Shown here: positions 54,536-63,521 of the stretch, piece by piece
How positions within the stretch are numbered: the first letter of the stretch is position 1
Layout: each line of letters opens with the position of its first letter
NCBI GenBank assembly: GCA_025666215.1
Contig: CP102593.1
Location: forward strand, 62,001 to 126,000
Reading direction: 5' to 3'
DNA length: 64,000 nt
From: Xanthomonas campestris pv. phormiicola
GTDB lineage: Bacteria; Pseudomonadota; Gammaproteobacteria; Xanthomonadales; Xanthomonadaceae
The notes under the pieces: model-generated
Told to the model about the DNA's origin: nothing
The model's database searches: none
The model's input: only the letters and a program-made list of their open reading frames with translations
Translations under genes and position numbers: made by a program

Positions 54536-55555
54536 ATGGAAGCGTTGGCGGCGATTGCCGAGCGCAGCGATTGCCGGGCCGGCGCATTGCCGCTGGCCGA
54601 CCTGCTCGATGCCGGCGAGCCGGTGGTGCTGCGCGGCGTGGCGCGCGACTGGGCGCTGGTCCAGGCCGGGTTGCGCGGCACGCGCGCGGCGATGGACACG
54701 CTGCGCGGGCACAGCAACGGCCGCCCGCTGCAGTATTCCTACGGTGCGCCGGAGATCGCCGGCCGGCCGTTCTACAACGACGACTTCACTGCGTTGAACT
54801 TCGAGGTGCGGCGCGGCGATCTGCACGGCCTGCTGGACGCGATCGCCGCGCACCTGGACGATCCGCAACCGCCGGCCTATTACCTGGCCTCGCTGCCGGT
54901 GGACGACAGCCTGCCGGGGTTCCGCGACGGCAACGATGTGGACTTCGCCGCGCACGGCGTCCAGGCGCGGCCGAGCATCTGGATCGGCAACCGCATCACT
55001 GCGTCCTGCCACTACGACGCGCCGAACAATCTGGCCTGCTGCGCGGTCGGCCGGCGCCGCTTCACGGTGTTCCCGCCGGAGCAGATCGGCAATCTGTATC
55101 CCGGCCCGCTGGAGCCGACGCCGGGCGGGCAGGCGATCAGCGTGGTGGATTTCGCCGCGCCCGATGTCGCGCGCTACCCGCGCTTTCGCGATGCGCTGGC
55201 GCATGGCCGCAGCGCGGTGCTGGAGCCGGGCGATGCGCTGTTCCTGCCCAGCCTTTGGTGGCACCACGTGGAGGGGCTGGAAGCGTTCAACGTGCTGGTC
55301 AACTACTGGTGGAGCAGCGCGCCGGCGTACCTGCCGGCGCCGATGCAGGCGCTGCATCACGCGCTGTGGGCGATCCGCGACCGGCCGGACGCGGAAAAAC
55401 AGGCGTGGCGCGCCATCTTCGACTACTACGTGTTCGGGCCGGCCGAGCGTGCCGGCGCGCACCTGCCGGCGCAGGCGCGGCAGCTGCTCGGGCCGATCGA
55501 CGACACACGGGCGCGGCAGCTGCGCGCGATGCTGCTGGCCAAGCTCAACCGCTGA
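54536..55555 (+). CDS. JmjC/cupin-like 2-oxoglutarate oxygenase-type protein
   Basis: This encodes 339 residues, starting 5 nt after the SapC stop. It resembles the cupin-like (JmjC) group: GEPVVLRGVARDWALVQAG near the N-terminus, ITASCHYDAPNNLACCAVGRRRFTVFPP with the His-x-Asp iron motif, and the distal His in LPSLWWHHVEGLEAFNVLVNYWW. It would be an Fe(II)/2-oxoglutarate oxygenase; the substrate is unknown. It is regularly found in these receptor-SapC-halogenase sets. Confidence 0.9.
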   Translation: MEALAAIAERSDCRAGALPLADLLDAGEPVVLRGVARDWALVQAGLRGTRAAMDTLRGHSNGRPLQYSYGAPEIAGRPFYNDDFTALNFEVRRGDLHGLLDAIAAHLDDPQPPAYYLASLPVDDSLPGFRDGNDVDFAAHGVQARPSIWIGNRITASCHYDAPNNLACCAVGRRRFTVFPPEQIGNLYPGPLEPTPGGQAISVVDFAAPDVARYPRFRDALAHGRSAVLEPGDALFLPSLWWHHVEGLEAFNVLVNYWWSSAPAYLPAPMQALHHALWAIRDRPDAEKQAWRAIFDYYVFGPAERAGAHLPAQARQLLGPIDDTRARQLRAMLLAKLNR

Positions 55556-55589
55556 CGCGGCCATTCACGACCGCAGGAGAGACGAGGCA

Positions 55590-57113
55590 ATGGGCCAGAT
55601 ACGCAAGGTGGTGATCGCGGGCGGCGGCACGGCGGGCTGGATCGCCGCCTGTGCGCTGGCGCACCAGTTCCGCGAGCTGCTGGACATCACCCTGATCGAG
55701 TCCGAGCAGATCGGCACGGTCGGCGTGGGCGAATCCACGGTACCGCCGATCCGCAGCTTCCACCGTTTCCTGCAGATCGACGAGCAGGACTTCCTGCGCG
55801 CCGTGGCCGGCACCTTCAAGCTGTCCATCTCGTTCGAGAACTGGCGCCGGCATGGCGAGCGCTACCTCCATCCGTTCGGCCTCACCGGACAGAGCACCCT
55901 GGTCTGCGCGTTCCACCATTTCTGGCTGGAAGCGCAGCGCCGCGGGATGCTGTCCGACCTGGGCGACTATTGCCTGGAGACGGTGGCCTCGCGCGCGGAC
56001 CGTTTCGCGCTGCAACAGTCGCCGCCGGTCAACTACGCCTACCACCTCGATGCCGGGCTGTACGCGCGCCTGCTGCGCCGCCACGCCGAGCGCCATGGGC
56101 TCAAGCGCGTGGAGGGCAAGATCCAGCAGGTGCGACAGCACGCCGAGAGCGGCTTCGTCGAGGCGTTGCTGCTGGAAGACGGCACGCCGATCGAAGGCGA
56201 CCTGTTCATCGACTGCACCGGCTTCCGCGGCCTGCTGATCGAGCAGACCCTGCACACCGGCTACGAGGACTGGACGCAGTGGCTGCCATGCGATCGCGCG
56301 GTGGCGGTGCAGACCGAGGCGGTGGCGGCGCCGGTGCCCTACACCCGCGCCATCGCCCATGCCGCCGGCTGGCGCTGGCACATCCCGTTGCAGCACCGCG
56401 TCGGTTGCGGACTGGTGTTCTCCAGCGCGCACCTGTCCGACGACGAGGCCCGCGCCAAGCTGCTGCACGACGCCGCTGCGCCGCCGATCAAGGACCCGTG
56501 GCTGGTGCCGTTCCGCAGCGGCCGCCGGCTCAAGGCCTGGAACAAGAACGTGGTCGCGCTGGGCCTGGCCAGCGGCTTCATCGAACCGCTGGAATCGACC
56601 AGCATCCACCTGACCATCGCCGCGGTGATGCGGCTGATCACGCTGTTCCCCACCGAGGGCATCGCCCCGGCGATGGCGGACATCTACAACGAGGTCAGCC
56701 GCGCCGAGATGGAACACGTGCGCGATTTCATCATCCTGCACTACCACGCCAACCAGCGCGACGAACCGATGTGGCAGGCCTGCCGCGAGATGGCGCTGCC
56801 CGAGTCGCTGCAGCAGCGGCTGCGCGCCTGGCGCGAGCGCGCGCATGCCTGGCAGGGCAGCGACGAACTGTTCCGGGTGGATTCGTGGATCCATGTGCTG
56901 CTCGGCCAGGGCATCGTGCCGGCGCAGCACCACCTGCTGGCACGCGCGCTGCCGGACCAGCAGTTGCAGCAGTTCCTCGACACGATCCGCCAGCCCATCG
57001 ACCGCGCGGTGGCGCAGATGCCGTCGCAGGAGGCGTTCATCGCGCGCTATTGCAAGGCCGAGCCTGAGGTGTGGGCGGGACGGACCCCTGTCGCGGTGCC
57101 GGCGCCGGCATGA
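55590..57113 (+). CDS. Flavin-dependent tryptophan-halogenase-family protein
   Basis: This encodes 507 residues from ATG 55590 with GGAGAGACGAGG upstream. FAD-binding VVIAGGGTAGWIAA, the GESTVPP loop, the Lys77 region GTFKLSISFENWRR, the family WRWHIPLQHR and the active-site Glu in FIEPLESTSIH are present, so the catalytic Lys/Glu of halogenases appear retained. Members in carbohydrate loci are unlikely to halogenate tryptophan; a sugar or lipid substrate has been speculated. It ends the operon. Confidence 0.92.
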   Translation: MGQIRKVVIAGGGTAGWIAACALAHQFRELLDITLIESEQIGTVGVGESTVPPIRSFHRFLQIDEQDFLRAVAGTFKLSISFENWRRHGERYLHPFGLTGQSTLVCAFHHFWLEAQRRGMLSDLGDYCLETVASRADRFALQQSPPVNYAYHLDAGLYARLLRRHAERHGLKRVEGKIQQVRQHAESGFVEALLLEDGTPIEGDLFIDCTGFRGLLIEQTLHTGYEDWTQWLPCDRAVAVQTEAVAAPVPYTRAIAHAAGWRWHIPLQHRVGCGLVFSSAHLSDDEARAKLLHDAAAPPIKDPWLVPFRSGRRLKAWNKNVVALGLASGFIEPLESTSIHLTIAAVMRLITLFPTEGIAPAMADIYNEVSRAEMEHVRDFIILHYHANQRDEPMWQACREMALPESLQQRLRAWRERAHAWQGSDELFRVDSWIHVLLGQGIVPAQHHLLARALPDQQLQQFLDTIRQPIDRAVAQMPSQEAFIARYCKAEPEVWAGRTPVAVPAPA

Positions 57114-57405
57114 TGCGCAGTGGCGTGCGTACCGGCGCGCATGCCGCGCCGATTGCGTCACGCGCGCACGGGATCGGTCGGTAGCGCCGGCACGGCCTGC
57201 GCTGCTGCTGGCGGGGGCCTCGCCTGGCGAGCGGGGCATGCCGGATGCGCGTGGCGGACCGGCATCGGCCAACGTTGCGCGGCTTGATCGCGCCGGGCGG
57301 CAAGCGTGGCGCCACCCCGATGCGTGCACCTACCCGCCGCGACGCGGCCCGGAGGTCGCGGCATGGCTATCATCGGCTCGACGCCCTATCCGAGAGTTCT
57401 TGCGC

Positions 57406-58656
57406 ATGACGCTGCGAGCCCTGTGTCTTTCCCTTTCGCTGGCGCTGGCCGCGGTGCTGCCGGCGCATGCCGTCGACTTCAGCAAGGCCGAGCTGGCCCG
57501 CGCCACGGCGTTGCAGCAGCGGCTGCTGACCCTGGATTCGCACCTGGATACGCCGGCCAATTTCGAACGCGGCGATTTCGACATGATGACCGCGCATGCC
57601 GGCAATCGGCTGGCGCAGGTGGACTATCCGCGCATGGTCGCCGGCGCGCTGGACGGCGGCTTCTGGGCGATCTACACCGGCCAGGGCGACCGCAGCGCGC
57701 AGGCGCACCTGGACGACCGCGATGCCGGGCTGCAGCGCCTGATGGCGATCCACGCGCTGCTCGCGGCGCACCCGCAGCAGTTCGGCCTGGCCACCACGCC
57801 GGCCGATGCGGCGCGGATCAAGGCCGCCGGCAAGCGCGTGGTGTACCTGAGCATGGAGAACGCCAGCCCGCTGGTCGCCGATCCCACGCTGCTGCGCTTC
57901 TACCACGCGCAGGGCCTGCGGCTGATGAGCACGGCGCATTTCCTCAACAACGAATTCGCCGATTCGGCCACGGACCCGAAGGGACCGGAATGGCACGGGC
58001 TCGGTCCCGCGGGGCGCGAGCTGGTGCAGCAGGCGCAGAAGCTGGGCATCGTCATCGACCAGTCGCATGCTTCCGATGCGGTGTTCGACCAGTTGATCGC
58101 GCTGTCGCCGGTGCCGATCCTGCTCTCGCACAGCGGCGCGCGCGCGGTGCACGCGCATCCGCGCAACCTCGACGATGCGCGGCTGAAGGTGCTGGCCGCG
58201 CACGGCGGGGTGATCCAGATGAATTCCTACGGCGGCTACCTGATCGACAACGGCGCCAGCCCTGAGCGCAAGGCCGCCGAGCAGGCGTTGATCGCCAGGT
58301 ACGGCGGCTGGGAGCATCTGCAACTGGCCGACGGACCCAGGCTCGGCGAGGAGATGAAGGCGCTGGATGCCAGGTACCCGGTGCGGCAGGCGACGCTGGA
58401 CGACTTCTTCGCGCACCTGGACCACGTGCTGGCGCTGATCGGCCCCGAGCACGTGGGCATCGGCATGGACTGGGACGGCGGTGGCGGCGTGATCGGCATG
58501 GAGGACGTCGGCGACCTGCCCAAGATCACCGCCTGGTTGCTGCGCAAGGGCTACAGCGAGCAGCAGATCGCCGCCATCTGGAGCGGCAACGTGTTGCGGG
58601 TGATGCAGCAGGCGCAGGACTGGGCGGCCGCGCAGGCGCGCAGCGGCGCTTCCTGA
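57406..58656 (+). CDS. Membrane-dipeptidase-family (M19) zinc peptidase
   Basis: This encodes 416 residues from ATG 57406. The signal peptide is LCLSLSLALAAVLPAHA. The M19 metal motifs are LDSHLDTPANFE (the His-x-Asp is Leu-shifted from the usual HND), the bridging Glu in VYLSMENASPL, and histidines in DQSHASD and LSHSGARAVHAHPRNL; IGMDWDGGG closes the active site. It hydrolyses dipeptides in the periplasm. The 292-nt gap before it holds no gene that I can support. Confidence 0.92.
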   Translation: MTLRALCLSLSLALAAVLPAHAVDFSKAELARATALQQRLLTLDSHLDTPANFERGDFDMMTAHAGNRLAQVDYPRMVAGALDGGFWAIYTGQGDRSAQAHLDDRDAGLQRLMAIHALLAAHPQQFGLATTPADAARIKAAGKRVVYLSMENASPLVADPTLLRFYHAQGLRLMSTAHFLNNEFADSATDPKGPEWHGLGPAGRELVQQAQKLGIVIDQSHASDAVFDQLIALSPVPILLSHSGARAVHAHPRNLDDARLKVLAAHGGVIQMNSYGGYLIDNGASPERKAAEQALIARYGGWEHLQLADGPRLGEEMKALDARYPVRQATLDDFFAHLDHVLALIGPEHVGIGMDWDGGGGVIGMEDVGDLPKITAWLLRKGYSEQQIAAIWSGNVLRVMQQAQDWAAAQARSGAS

Positions 58657-58808
58657 GCGCTGCGCCGGCGGGGCCGTGTCGCGCTGTCGCGCTTGGGCGT
58701 GGCGCCCGGCCTGGCGCTCGCCGATGGCCGAAGACCGGCTCGGCATCGGATCGCGCAAGGCTGCACGCGCCGAACCGGCGCCGCCGCATCGGCTAGCATC
58801 GGGGCGAC

Positions 58809-59960
58809 ATGAAGATCGTCATCGCCCCGGATTCGTTCAAGGAAAGCCTGTCCGCGCTGGAGGTGGCCACGCAGATCGAAGCGGGCTTTCGCGCCGTGTT
58901 CCCGGCGTGGAGCTACCGCAAGGTGCCGGTCGCCGACGGCGGCGAGGGCACGGTCGCCGCGCTGGTCGCGGCCACCGGCGGGCGCGTCGTCGCCCGCACG
59001 GTGACCGGGCCGCTGGGCGCGCCGGTCGAGGCCTTTTTCGGCATCACTGGCGATGGCGGCACCGCGATCGTGGAGATGGCCGCGGCGAGCGGGCTGGCGC
59101 TGCTGTCGCCGGCCCGGCGCGACCCGCTCGCCGCCACCAGTTACGGCGTCGGCGAGCTGCTCCTGGCGGCGCTGGATGCCGGCGCGCGGCGCATCGTCGT
59201 CGGCATCGGCGGCAGCGCCAGCAACGATGGCGGTGCCGGCATGGCGCAGGCCCTGGGCGTGCGCCTGCTCGACGCGCAAGGCCGCGCGCTCGCCGCAGGC
59301 ATCGGCGGCGGCGCGCTGGCGGCGCTCGCGCGGATCGATGCGAGCGGCCTGGATCGGCGATTGCGGCAGTGTGTGATCGAGGTCGCCTGCGATGTCGACA
59401 ACCCGCTGACCGGGCCGGCGGGCGCCTCGGCGGTGTTCGGGCCGCAGAAGGGCGCCGCGCCGGCGCTGGTCGCGCAACTCGACGCCAACCTGCAGCACTA
59501 CGCCGCCGTGATCGAGGCCGAGCTGGGCATCGCGGTCGCCGCGGTGCCTGGCGGCGGTGCCGGTGGCGGCCTGGGCGCGGCGCTGGTCGCCTTTCTGGGC
59601 GCGCAATTGCGCCCGGGCGCGGACATCGTTGCCGAGGCGGTGGGGCTGGACGCGCTGGTGGCCGAGGCCGATCTGGTGATCACCGGCGAGGGCCGCCTCG
59701 ACAGCCAGAGTCTGCACGGCAAGACGCCGCTCGGCGTGGCGCGTATCGCCAGGCGCCACGGCAAGCCGGTGATCGCGATCGCCGGCGGGCTGGGTGCCGG
59801 CGCCGAATTGCTGCATGCGCATGGCATCGACGCGATGTTCGGCGCGGTGCAGCGCGCCGGCATGCTGGAGCAGGCGCTGGCCGAGGCGGCGGCGAACCTG
59901 CGCACCGCGGCCAGGAACGTGGCCGAGGCGATCAGGATCGGACACGGCCTGGGACGGTGA
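58809..59960 (+). CDS. Glycerate 2-kinase (GarK/GlxK family)
   Basis: This encodes 383 residues. It phosphorylates glycerate with ATP in the last step of hexarate/glyoxylate breakdown. The family motifs are MKIVIAPDSFKESLSALEVA at the start, PVADGGEGTVAALVAATGG, SYGVGELLLAALDAGARRIVVGIGGSASNDGGAG, and VITGEGRLDSQSLHGKTPLGVARIA. The length is normal. No sugar-acid genes are adjacent, so regulation cannot be inferred. Confidence 0.95.
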   Translation: MKIVIAPDSFKESLSALEVATQIEAGFRAVFPAWSYRKVPVADGGEGTVAALVAATGGRVVARTVTGPLGAPVEAFFGITGDGGTAIVEMAAASGLALLSPARRDPLAATSYGVGELLLAALDAGARRIVVGIGGSASNDGGAGMAQALGVRLLDAQGRALAAGIGGGALAALARIDASGLDRRLRQCVIEVACDVDNPLTGPAGASAVFGPQKGAAPALVAQLDANLQHYAAVIEAELGIAVAAVPGGGAGGGLGAALVAFLGAQLRPGADIVAEAVGLDALVAEADLVITGEGRLDSQSLHGKTPLGVARIARRHGKPVIAIAGGLGAGAELLHAHGIDAMFGAVQRAGMLEQALAEAAANLRTAARNVAEAIRIGHGLGR

Positions 59961-60191
59961 CCGGAGCGTGGCGTCGCGCGCGCCTGTGGCGCACCCATGG
60001 CATCTGCCGCGTCCGCAAGCCGGGTTGCGGACGTGCACCGGCACCGATGCGGATCGGACGACCGGCTACGGCGCAGCCCGCTTCAGCGGTGAACCATGCG
60101 CGCCGCATTGGTGCCAAGCAAGGCGGCGTATGGTGCGGGGCTGGCCTGTTCAGCTACAATGAAAACGATTACAAAAAGGAATTGCGTCTAC

Positions 60192-60593
60192 ATGAACAAC
60201 CAGAACCTCCCCGAGCGCGCGCCGCTCAGCCCGAAGTGGCAGTTCCGCTTCGATTTCTTCGACCGCCATGGCGGTCCGACCTCGCCCGACTTCAAGCCGG
60301 CGTTCAAGGCGCTGTCGTTCGGCGAGCGCCTGAAGATCAACATGAACTTCTTCGCGTTCTTCTTCGGCTGGATCTACTTCTTCATCCTCGGGCTGTGGCG
60401 CAAGGCGATCGTGCTGATCGGCATCTCGGTGGCGATCGGCGTGCTGTCGTTCTTCCTGCCGAAGATGGTCGTCAACGGCCTGGGCGTGGCCTATTCGCTG
60501 CTGGTCGGCATGATCGCCAACTACGCCTACTACCTGGAGCGGAAGAAGGGCAGCACCAGCTGGAACCCCTTCGAAGGCATGCGTTGGTGGTAA
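60192..60593 (+). CDS. DUF2628 inner-membrane protein
   Basis: This encodes 133 residues from ATG 60192, preceded by AAAAAGGA; an open frame extends upstream to 60096. The N-terminus is hydrophilic (PLSPKWQFRFDFFDRHGGPT) and then FKALSFGERLKINMNFFAFFFGWIYFFILGLWRK is the family signature, followed by two more helices. It ends NPFEGMRWW. Function unknown. The stretch 60155-60185 is the most AT-rich in this region and probably carries the promoter. Confidence 0.85.
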   Translation: MNNQNLPERAPLSPKWQFRFDFFDRHGGPTSPDFKPAFKALSFGERLKINMNFFAFFFGWIYFFILGLWRKAIVLIGISVAIGVLSFFLPKMVVNGLGVAYSLLVGMIANYAYYLERKKGSTSWNPFEGMRWW

Positions 60594-60778
60594 TCGATGG
60601 GTCGCGCCGCGCCGGCTGAGTCCGCGCGGCGTGCACCCTGGGGTATCCCCCATTCCCGCGGCGATCTGCTCGGGATTGACGGCACGCCCCGCCACGGCGC
60701 AACGCTGTGTCGTGGCGGGACGGCTTGAGTCCGCCGGTGTCGGCGCCTACCGTGGCGCCTTCGCTGCCAGGCTCCCCC

Positions 60779-61990
60779 ATGTCCCCACTCGCTTCCAAGG
60801 CCGATGCGGCACCCGCCGGCCTGTCCTCCGGCCTGATCGCGCTGTTCGCCGCCGCTTGCGGCCTGGCGGTGGCCAACATCTATTTCTCGCAACCGCTGAT
60901 CGGCATCATCGCGCCGGAACTGCGCCTGCACGCGGGCCTGGCCGGGCTGATCGTGGCGCTGACCCAGCTCGGCTACGGCGCCGGCCTGCTGTTGCTGGTG
61001 CCGCTGGCCGACGTGGCCGAGAACCGGCGCCTGGCGATCGCGCTGCTGGGCGGGGTGGTGCTGGGCCTGCTCGGCATCGGCCTGTCGCAGTCGGCGGCCA
61101 GCTTCCTGGTCGGCTCGTTCGTGGTCGGGGTGTGCGCGGTGGCCACGCAGATCCTGGTGCCGTTCGCCTCGCACCTGGCCCCGGAAGCGAGCCGCGGCCG
61201 CGTGGTCGGCACGGTGATGGGCGGGCTGTTGGCCGGGATCATGCTGGCGCGGCCGTTCTCCAGCTTCGTCGCCGCCACCCTGGGCTGGCGCGCGGTGTTC
61301 TTCCTGTCCGCCGGCATGATGCTGCTGCTGATGGCGGTGCTGCGCTGGCGCCTGCCGCAGCGCCGGCCCGCGCAGCGCGCGTCCTATGCGGCGGTGCTGG
61401 CCTCGCTGCCGCGCCTGTATGCTGCCACGCCGCTGCTGCGCCGGCGCGCGTTCTACCAGGGGATGATGTTCGCCGCCTTCAACGTGTTCTGGACCGGCTC
61501 GCCGCTGCTGCTGGCGCAGTCCTTCGGCATGGACCAGCGGCACATCGCGCTGTTCGCGCTGGCCGGCGCCGCCGGGGCGTTGGTCGCGCCGCTGGCCGGG
61601 CGCATGGCCGACCGCGGCTGGACCCGCCCGGCCACCGGCTGGGCGCTGGCCGCGGCGGCGCTGTCGTTCGGCATCGGCGCCTGGGCCGCGCACGCGCATG
61701 CGCTGCTGTGGCTGGTGGTCGCCGCGCTGGTGCTGGATGCGGCGGTGCAGGTCTGCCAGGTGCTGAGCCTGCGCAGCATCTACATGCTGGCGCCGGAGCA
61801 GCGCGGTCGCCTCAACGGCCTGTTCATGACCTCGGTGTTCCTGTGCGGCGCCACCGGCTCGGTGCTGGCCGCGGCGGTGTTCGCCTATGCCGGCTGGTCG
61901 GGGCTGTCGCTGCTCGGCGCCGGCTTCGGCGTGGCCGCGCTGCTGTTCTACTTCAGCGAATTCCGGCGGGCGGCGGCGCCGGCGCGCTGA
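60779..61990 (+). CDS. MFS transporter, drug-exporter-like
   Basis: This encodes 403 residues from ATG 60779. Twelve helices are predicted, with the loop motif LADVAENRRLAIAL between helices 2 and 3, and FASHLAPEASRGRVVGTVMGGLLAG. ANIYFSQPLIGIIAPEL at the first helix is typical of the YbcL/YgaY-like exporters. Unlike the broken MFS at 6793, it is complete. The substrate is unknown. Confidence 0.92.
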   Translation: MSPLASKADAAPAGLSSGLIALFAAACGLAVANIYFSQPLIGIIAPELRLHAGLAGLIVALTQLGYGAGLLLLVPLADVAENRRLAIALLGGVVLGLLGIGLSQSAASFLVGSFVVGVCAVATQILVPFASHLAPEASRGRVVGTVMGGLLAGIMLARPFSSFVAATLGWRAVFFLSAGMMLLLMAVLRWRLPQRRPAQRASYAAVLASLPRLYAATPLLRRRAFYQGMMFAAFNVFWTGSPLLLAQSFGMDQRHIALFALAGAAGALVAPLAGRMADRGWTRPATGWALAAAALSFGIGAWAAHAHALLWLVVAALVLDAAVQVCQVLSLRSIYMLAPEQRGRLNGLFMTSVFLCGATGSVLAAAVFAYAGWSGLSLLGAGFGVAALLFYFSEFRRAAAPAR

Positions 61991-62090
61991 GCGCGTATAA
62001 GCGTGCGCTCGCTGATGGCTGACGGCGATGCTTTCAGTCTTGCTATGAAGCCCTTGCCCTTGCCTGCGGTGTCGCGGCTCTGGTCATGAC

Positions 62091-62115
62091 GAGGTATATA
62101 CTTTTGCAGTACCTC
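62091..62115 (+). promoter_or_regulatory. Operator/promoter of the toxin-antitoxin pair
   Basis: GAGGTATATACTTTTGCAGT followed by ACCTC contains the inverted arms GAGGTA and TACCTC around a TATACT -10 box. It lies 17 nt before the antitoxin start, where the antitoxin normally represses its own operon. Confidence 0.6.
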
Positions 62116-62131
62116 AGGCCGGAGATCAGCC

Positions 62132-62410
62132 ATGTCGAAACAAGCCGTGTTCACCATGAAGCTTGAGCCCGAATTGCGCGACGAATTCGTTGCCGAGGCC
62201 GAGGCAGTGCATCGGCCGGCCTCGCAGGTGCTGCGGGAACTGATGCGTGAGTTCGTGCAACGTCAGCGCGAATCGCGCGAGTACGAAGCGTTCCTGCGCA
62301 GCAAAGTGGAGGCCGGTCGCGTCTCGATGCATGCCGGACAAGGACAGCCGAACGAGGAGGTCGAGGCCGCGTTTGCCGCGCGCCGGGCCAGCGTGACGCA
62401 CAGCAGATGA
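62132..62410 (+). CDS. Ribbon-helix-helix antitoxin
   Basis: This encodes 92 residues. The N-terminal AVFTMKLEPELRDEFVAEAE, then VHRPASQVLRELMREFVQRQ is a ribbon-helix-helix DNA-binding fold. The C-terminus (EAGRVSMHAGQGQPNEEVEA) is the usual flexible toxin-binding part. It overlaps the toxin gene by 4 nt (ATGA), so both are translated together, and its RHH probably binds the palindrome at 62091. Confidence 0.9.
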   Translation: MSKQAVFTMKLEPELRDEFVAEAEAVHRPASQVLRELMREFVQRQRESREYEAFLRSKVEAGRVSMHAGQGQPNEEVEAAFAARRASVTHSR

Positions 62411-62691
62411 GGGTCGTCTGGACGCCCGAGGCGCAGCAGGATCGCGGCGATATCTGGGAGCATATTGCGGCCGATAACCCGAAGGCGGCTGTCCGGTTGG
62501 ACGAATTATTCAGCGAGGCGGCGCTTACCTTGGAGCGTCACTCCATGCTCGGTCGAGCGGGAAGGATCGCGGGCACGCGCGAACTGATCCCGCACGAGCA
62601 TTATTGCCTGGTCTACGAGATAGATGGCGAAACGGTGTGGATACTGGCGTTGATCCACACTGCGCGCCTGTGGCCACCCTTACGGGATTGA
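62407..62691 (+). CDS. RelE/ParE-family toxin
   Basis: This encodes 94 residues. The signature is MRVVWTPEAQQDRGDIWEHI, AAVRLDELFSEAALTLERHSMLGRAGRIAGTRELIPHEHYCLVYEIDGETVWILALIHTARLWPP, the layout of ParE/RelE toxins. The presence of an RHH antitoxin favours the ParE branch (gyrase target), but the target is not certain. The pair is complete. Confidence 0.92.
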   Translation: MRVVWTPEAQQDRGDIWEHIAADNPKAAVRLDELFSEAALTLERHSMLGRAGRIAGTRELIPHEHYCLVYEIDGETVWILALIHTARLWPPLRD

Positions 62692-62747
62692 GCCAGGGAT
62701 TGGGAGGTGCGGCGCAGCCTCGTACCCAAACCCAGCGAGACGCTTCG

Positions 62748-62797
62748 CGCCGTACCCTCACCCCAACCCCTCTCCCAATGGGAGAGGGGCTAAGGCG
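62748..62797. repeat. Hairpin repeat unit
   Basis: GCCGTACCCTCACCCCAACC then CCTCTCCCAATGGGAGAGG is another member of the family at 28956. It lies between the convergent toxin and DUF6882 genes and may terminate both. Confidence 0.8.
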
Positions 62798-62801
62798 GCT
62801 G

Positions 62802-63521
62802 TTACTTTTTCCAGAACTGCCATTTCGGCGCCGGCTTTTCCGCCGCCGTCGTGGGGGCTTGCTGCGGCGCCAGGCTGCCTTGTAATTGGGTCAAGCGATC
62901 CAGCGCATCGAAGGCAAGGGTGATCCGGCTGCCGCCGCGCGTGGCCACGGTCTGCCCGGGCTCGCGCCGCAGCGCATACCCCTGGTCGTCGAGAAAGCCT
63001 TCGGTCATCGCCCGATGATCGAGCGGGAACTGCGCGACCAATTGCCCGAGCAGGCTGAGCACGCGCGGATCGTCGCATGGCGCGAACACCGCGGCGGGGA
63101 CGTCGTCGAGCACGAAGAACAGCGCGCCGCCGCGGTACGGGCCGCGGTAATAGCAGCGCGCACTCAGCGCGGCGGCGAGCAGGGCAATCGTATGGCCGTC
63201 GTCGTCCAGCGGCAGCGACGCGGTGGCCAGCTCGGCCAGACCGTCGCGCTCGCCGCACTCGCGCAGTGCGTTGGCCGCGACCAGCAGGTTCTCCGGCAGC
63301 TCGCTGGCGGTGTTGGCCCAGGCCCACAGCCAACTGGCGCTGTCCTCGGCGGCGCTGCCCAGCAATTGCACCGGGAAGTGCAGGTCGTCGCCGAAGTGCG
63401 CGATCCCCTCGGCCAGATCCAGGCGCCAGCCGCGTTCGCCGAGCAGGTCGGCCAGCGCCATCTGCCGGGCGAAGGCGGTGCCGATGTGGCGCGCCAGCAG
63501 GGCCTGGAAGGACGGCGTCAC
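62802..63521 (-). CDS. DUF6882-like protein
   Basis: This encodes 239 residues from GTG 63521, which overlaps the stop of the permease gene (GTGA), so the two are translationally coupled; a longer frame is in shadow of the permease. Motifs TPSFQALLARHIGTAFARQM, ASWLWAWANTASELP, LRECGERDG and ALFFVLDDVPA match the DUF6882 family as I know it. No signal peptide is seen. Function unknown. It ends APKWQFWKK. Confidence 0.8.
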   Translation of the reverse strand: MTPSFQALLARHIGTAFARQMALADLLGERGWRLDLAEGIAHFGDDLHFPVQLLGSAAEDSASWLWAWANTASELPENLLVAANALRECGERDGLAELATASLPLDDDGHTIALLAAALSARCYYRGPYRGGALFFVLDDVPAAVFAPCDDPRVLSLLGQLVAQFPLDHRAMTEGFLDDQGYALRREPGQTVATRGGSRITLAFDALDRLTQLQGSLAPQQAPTTAAEKPAPKWQFWKK

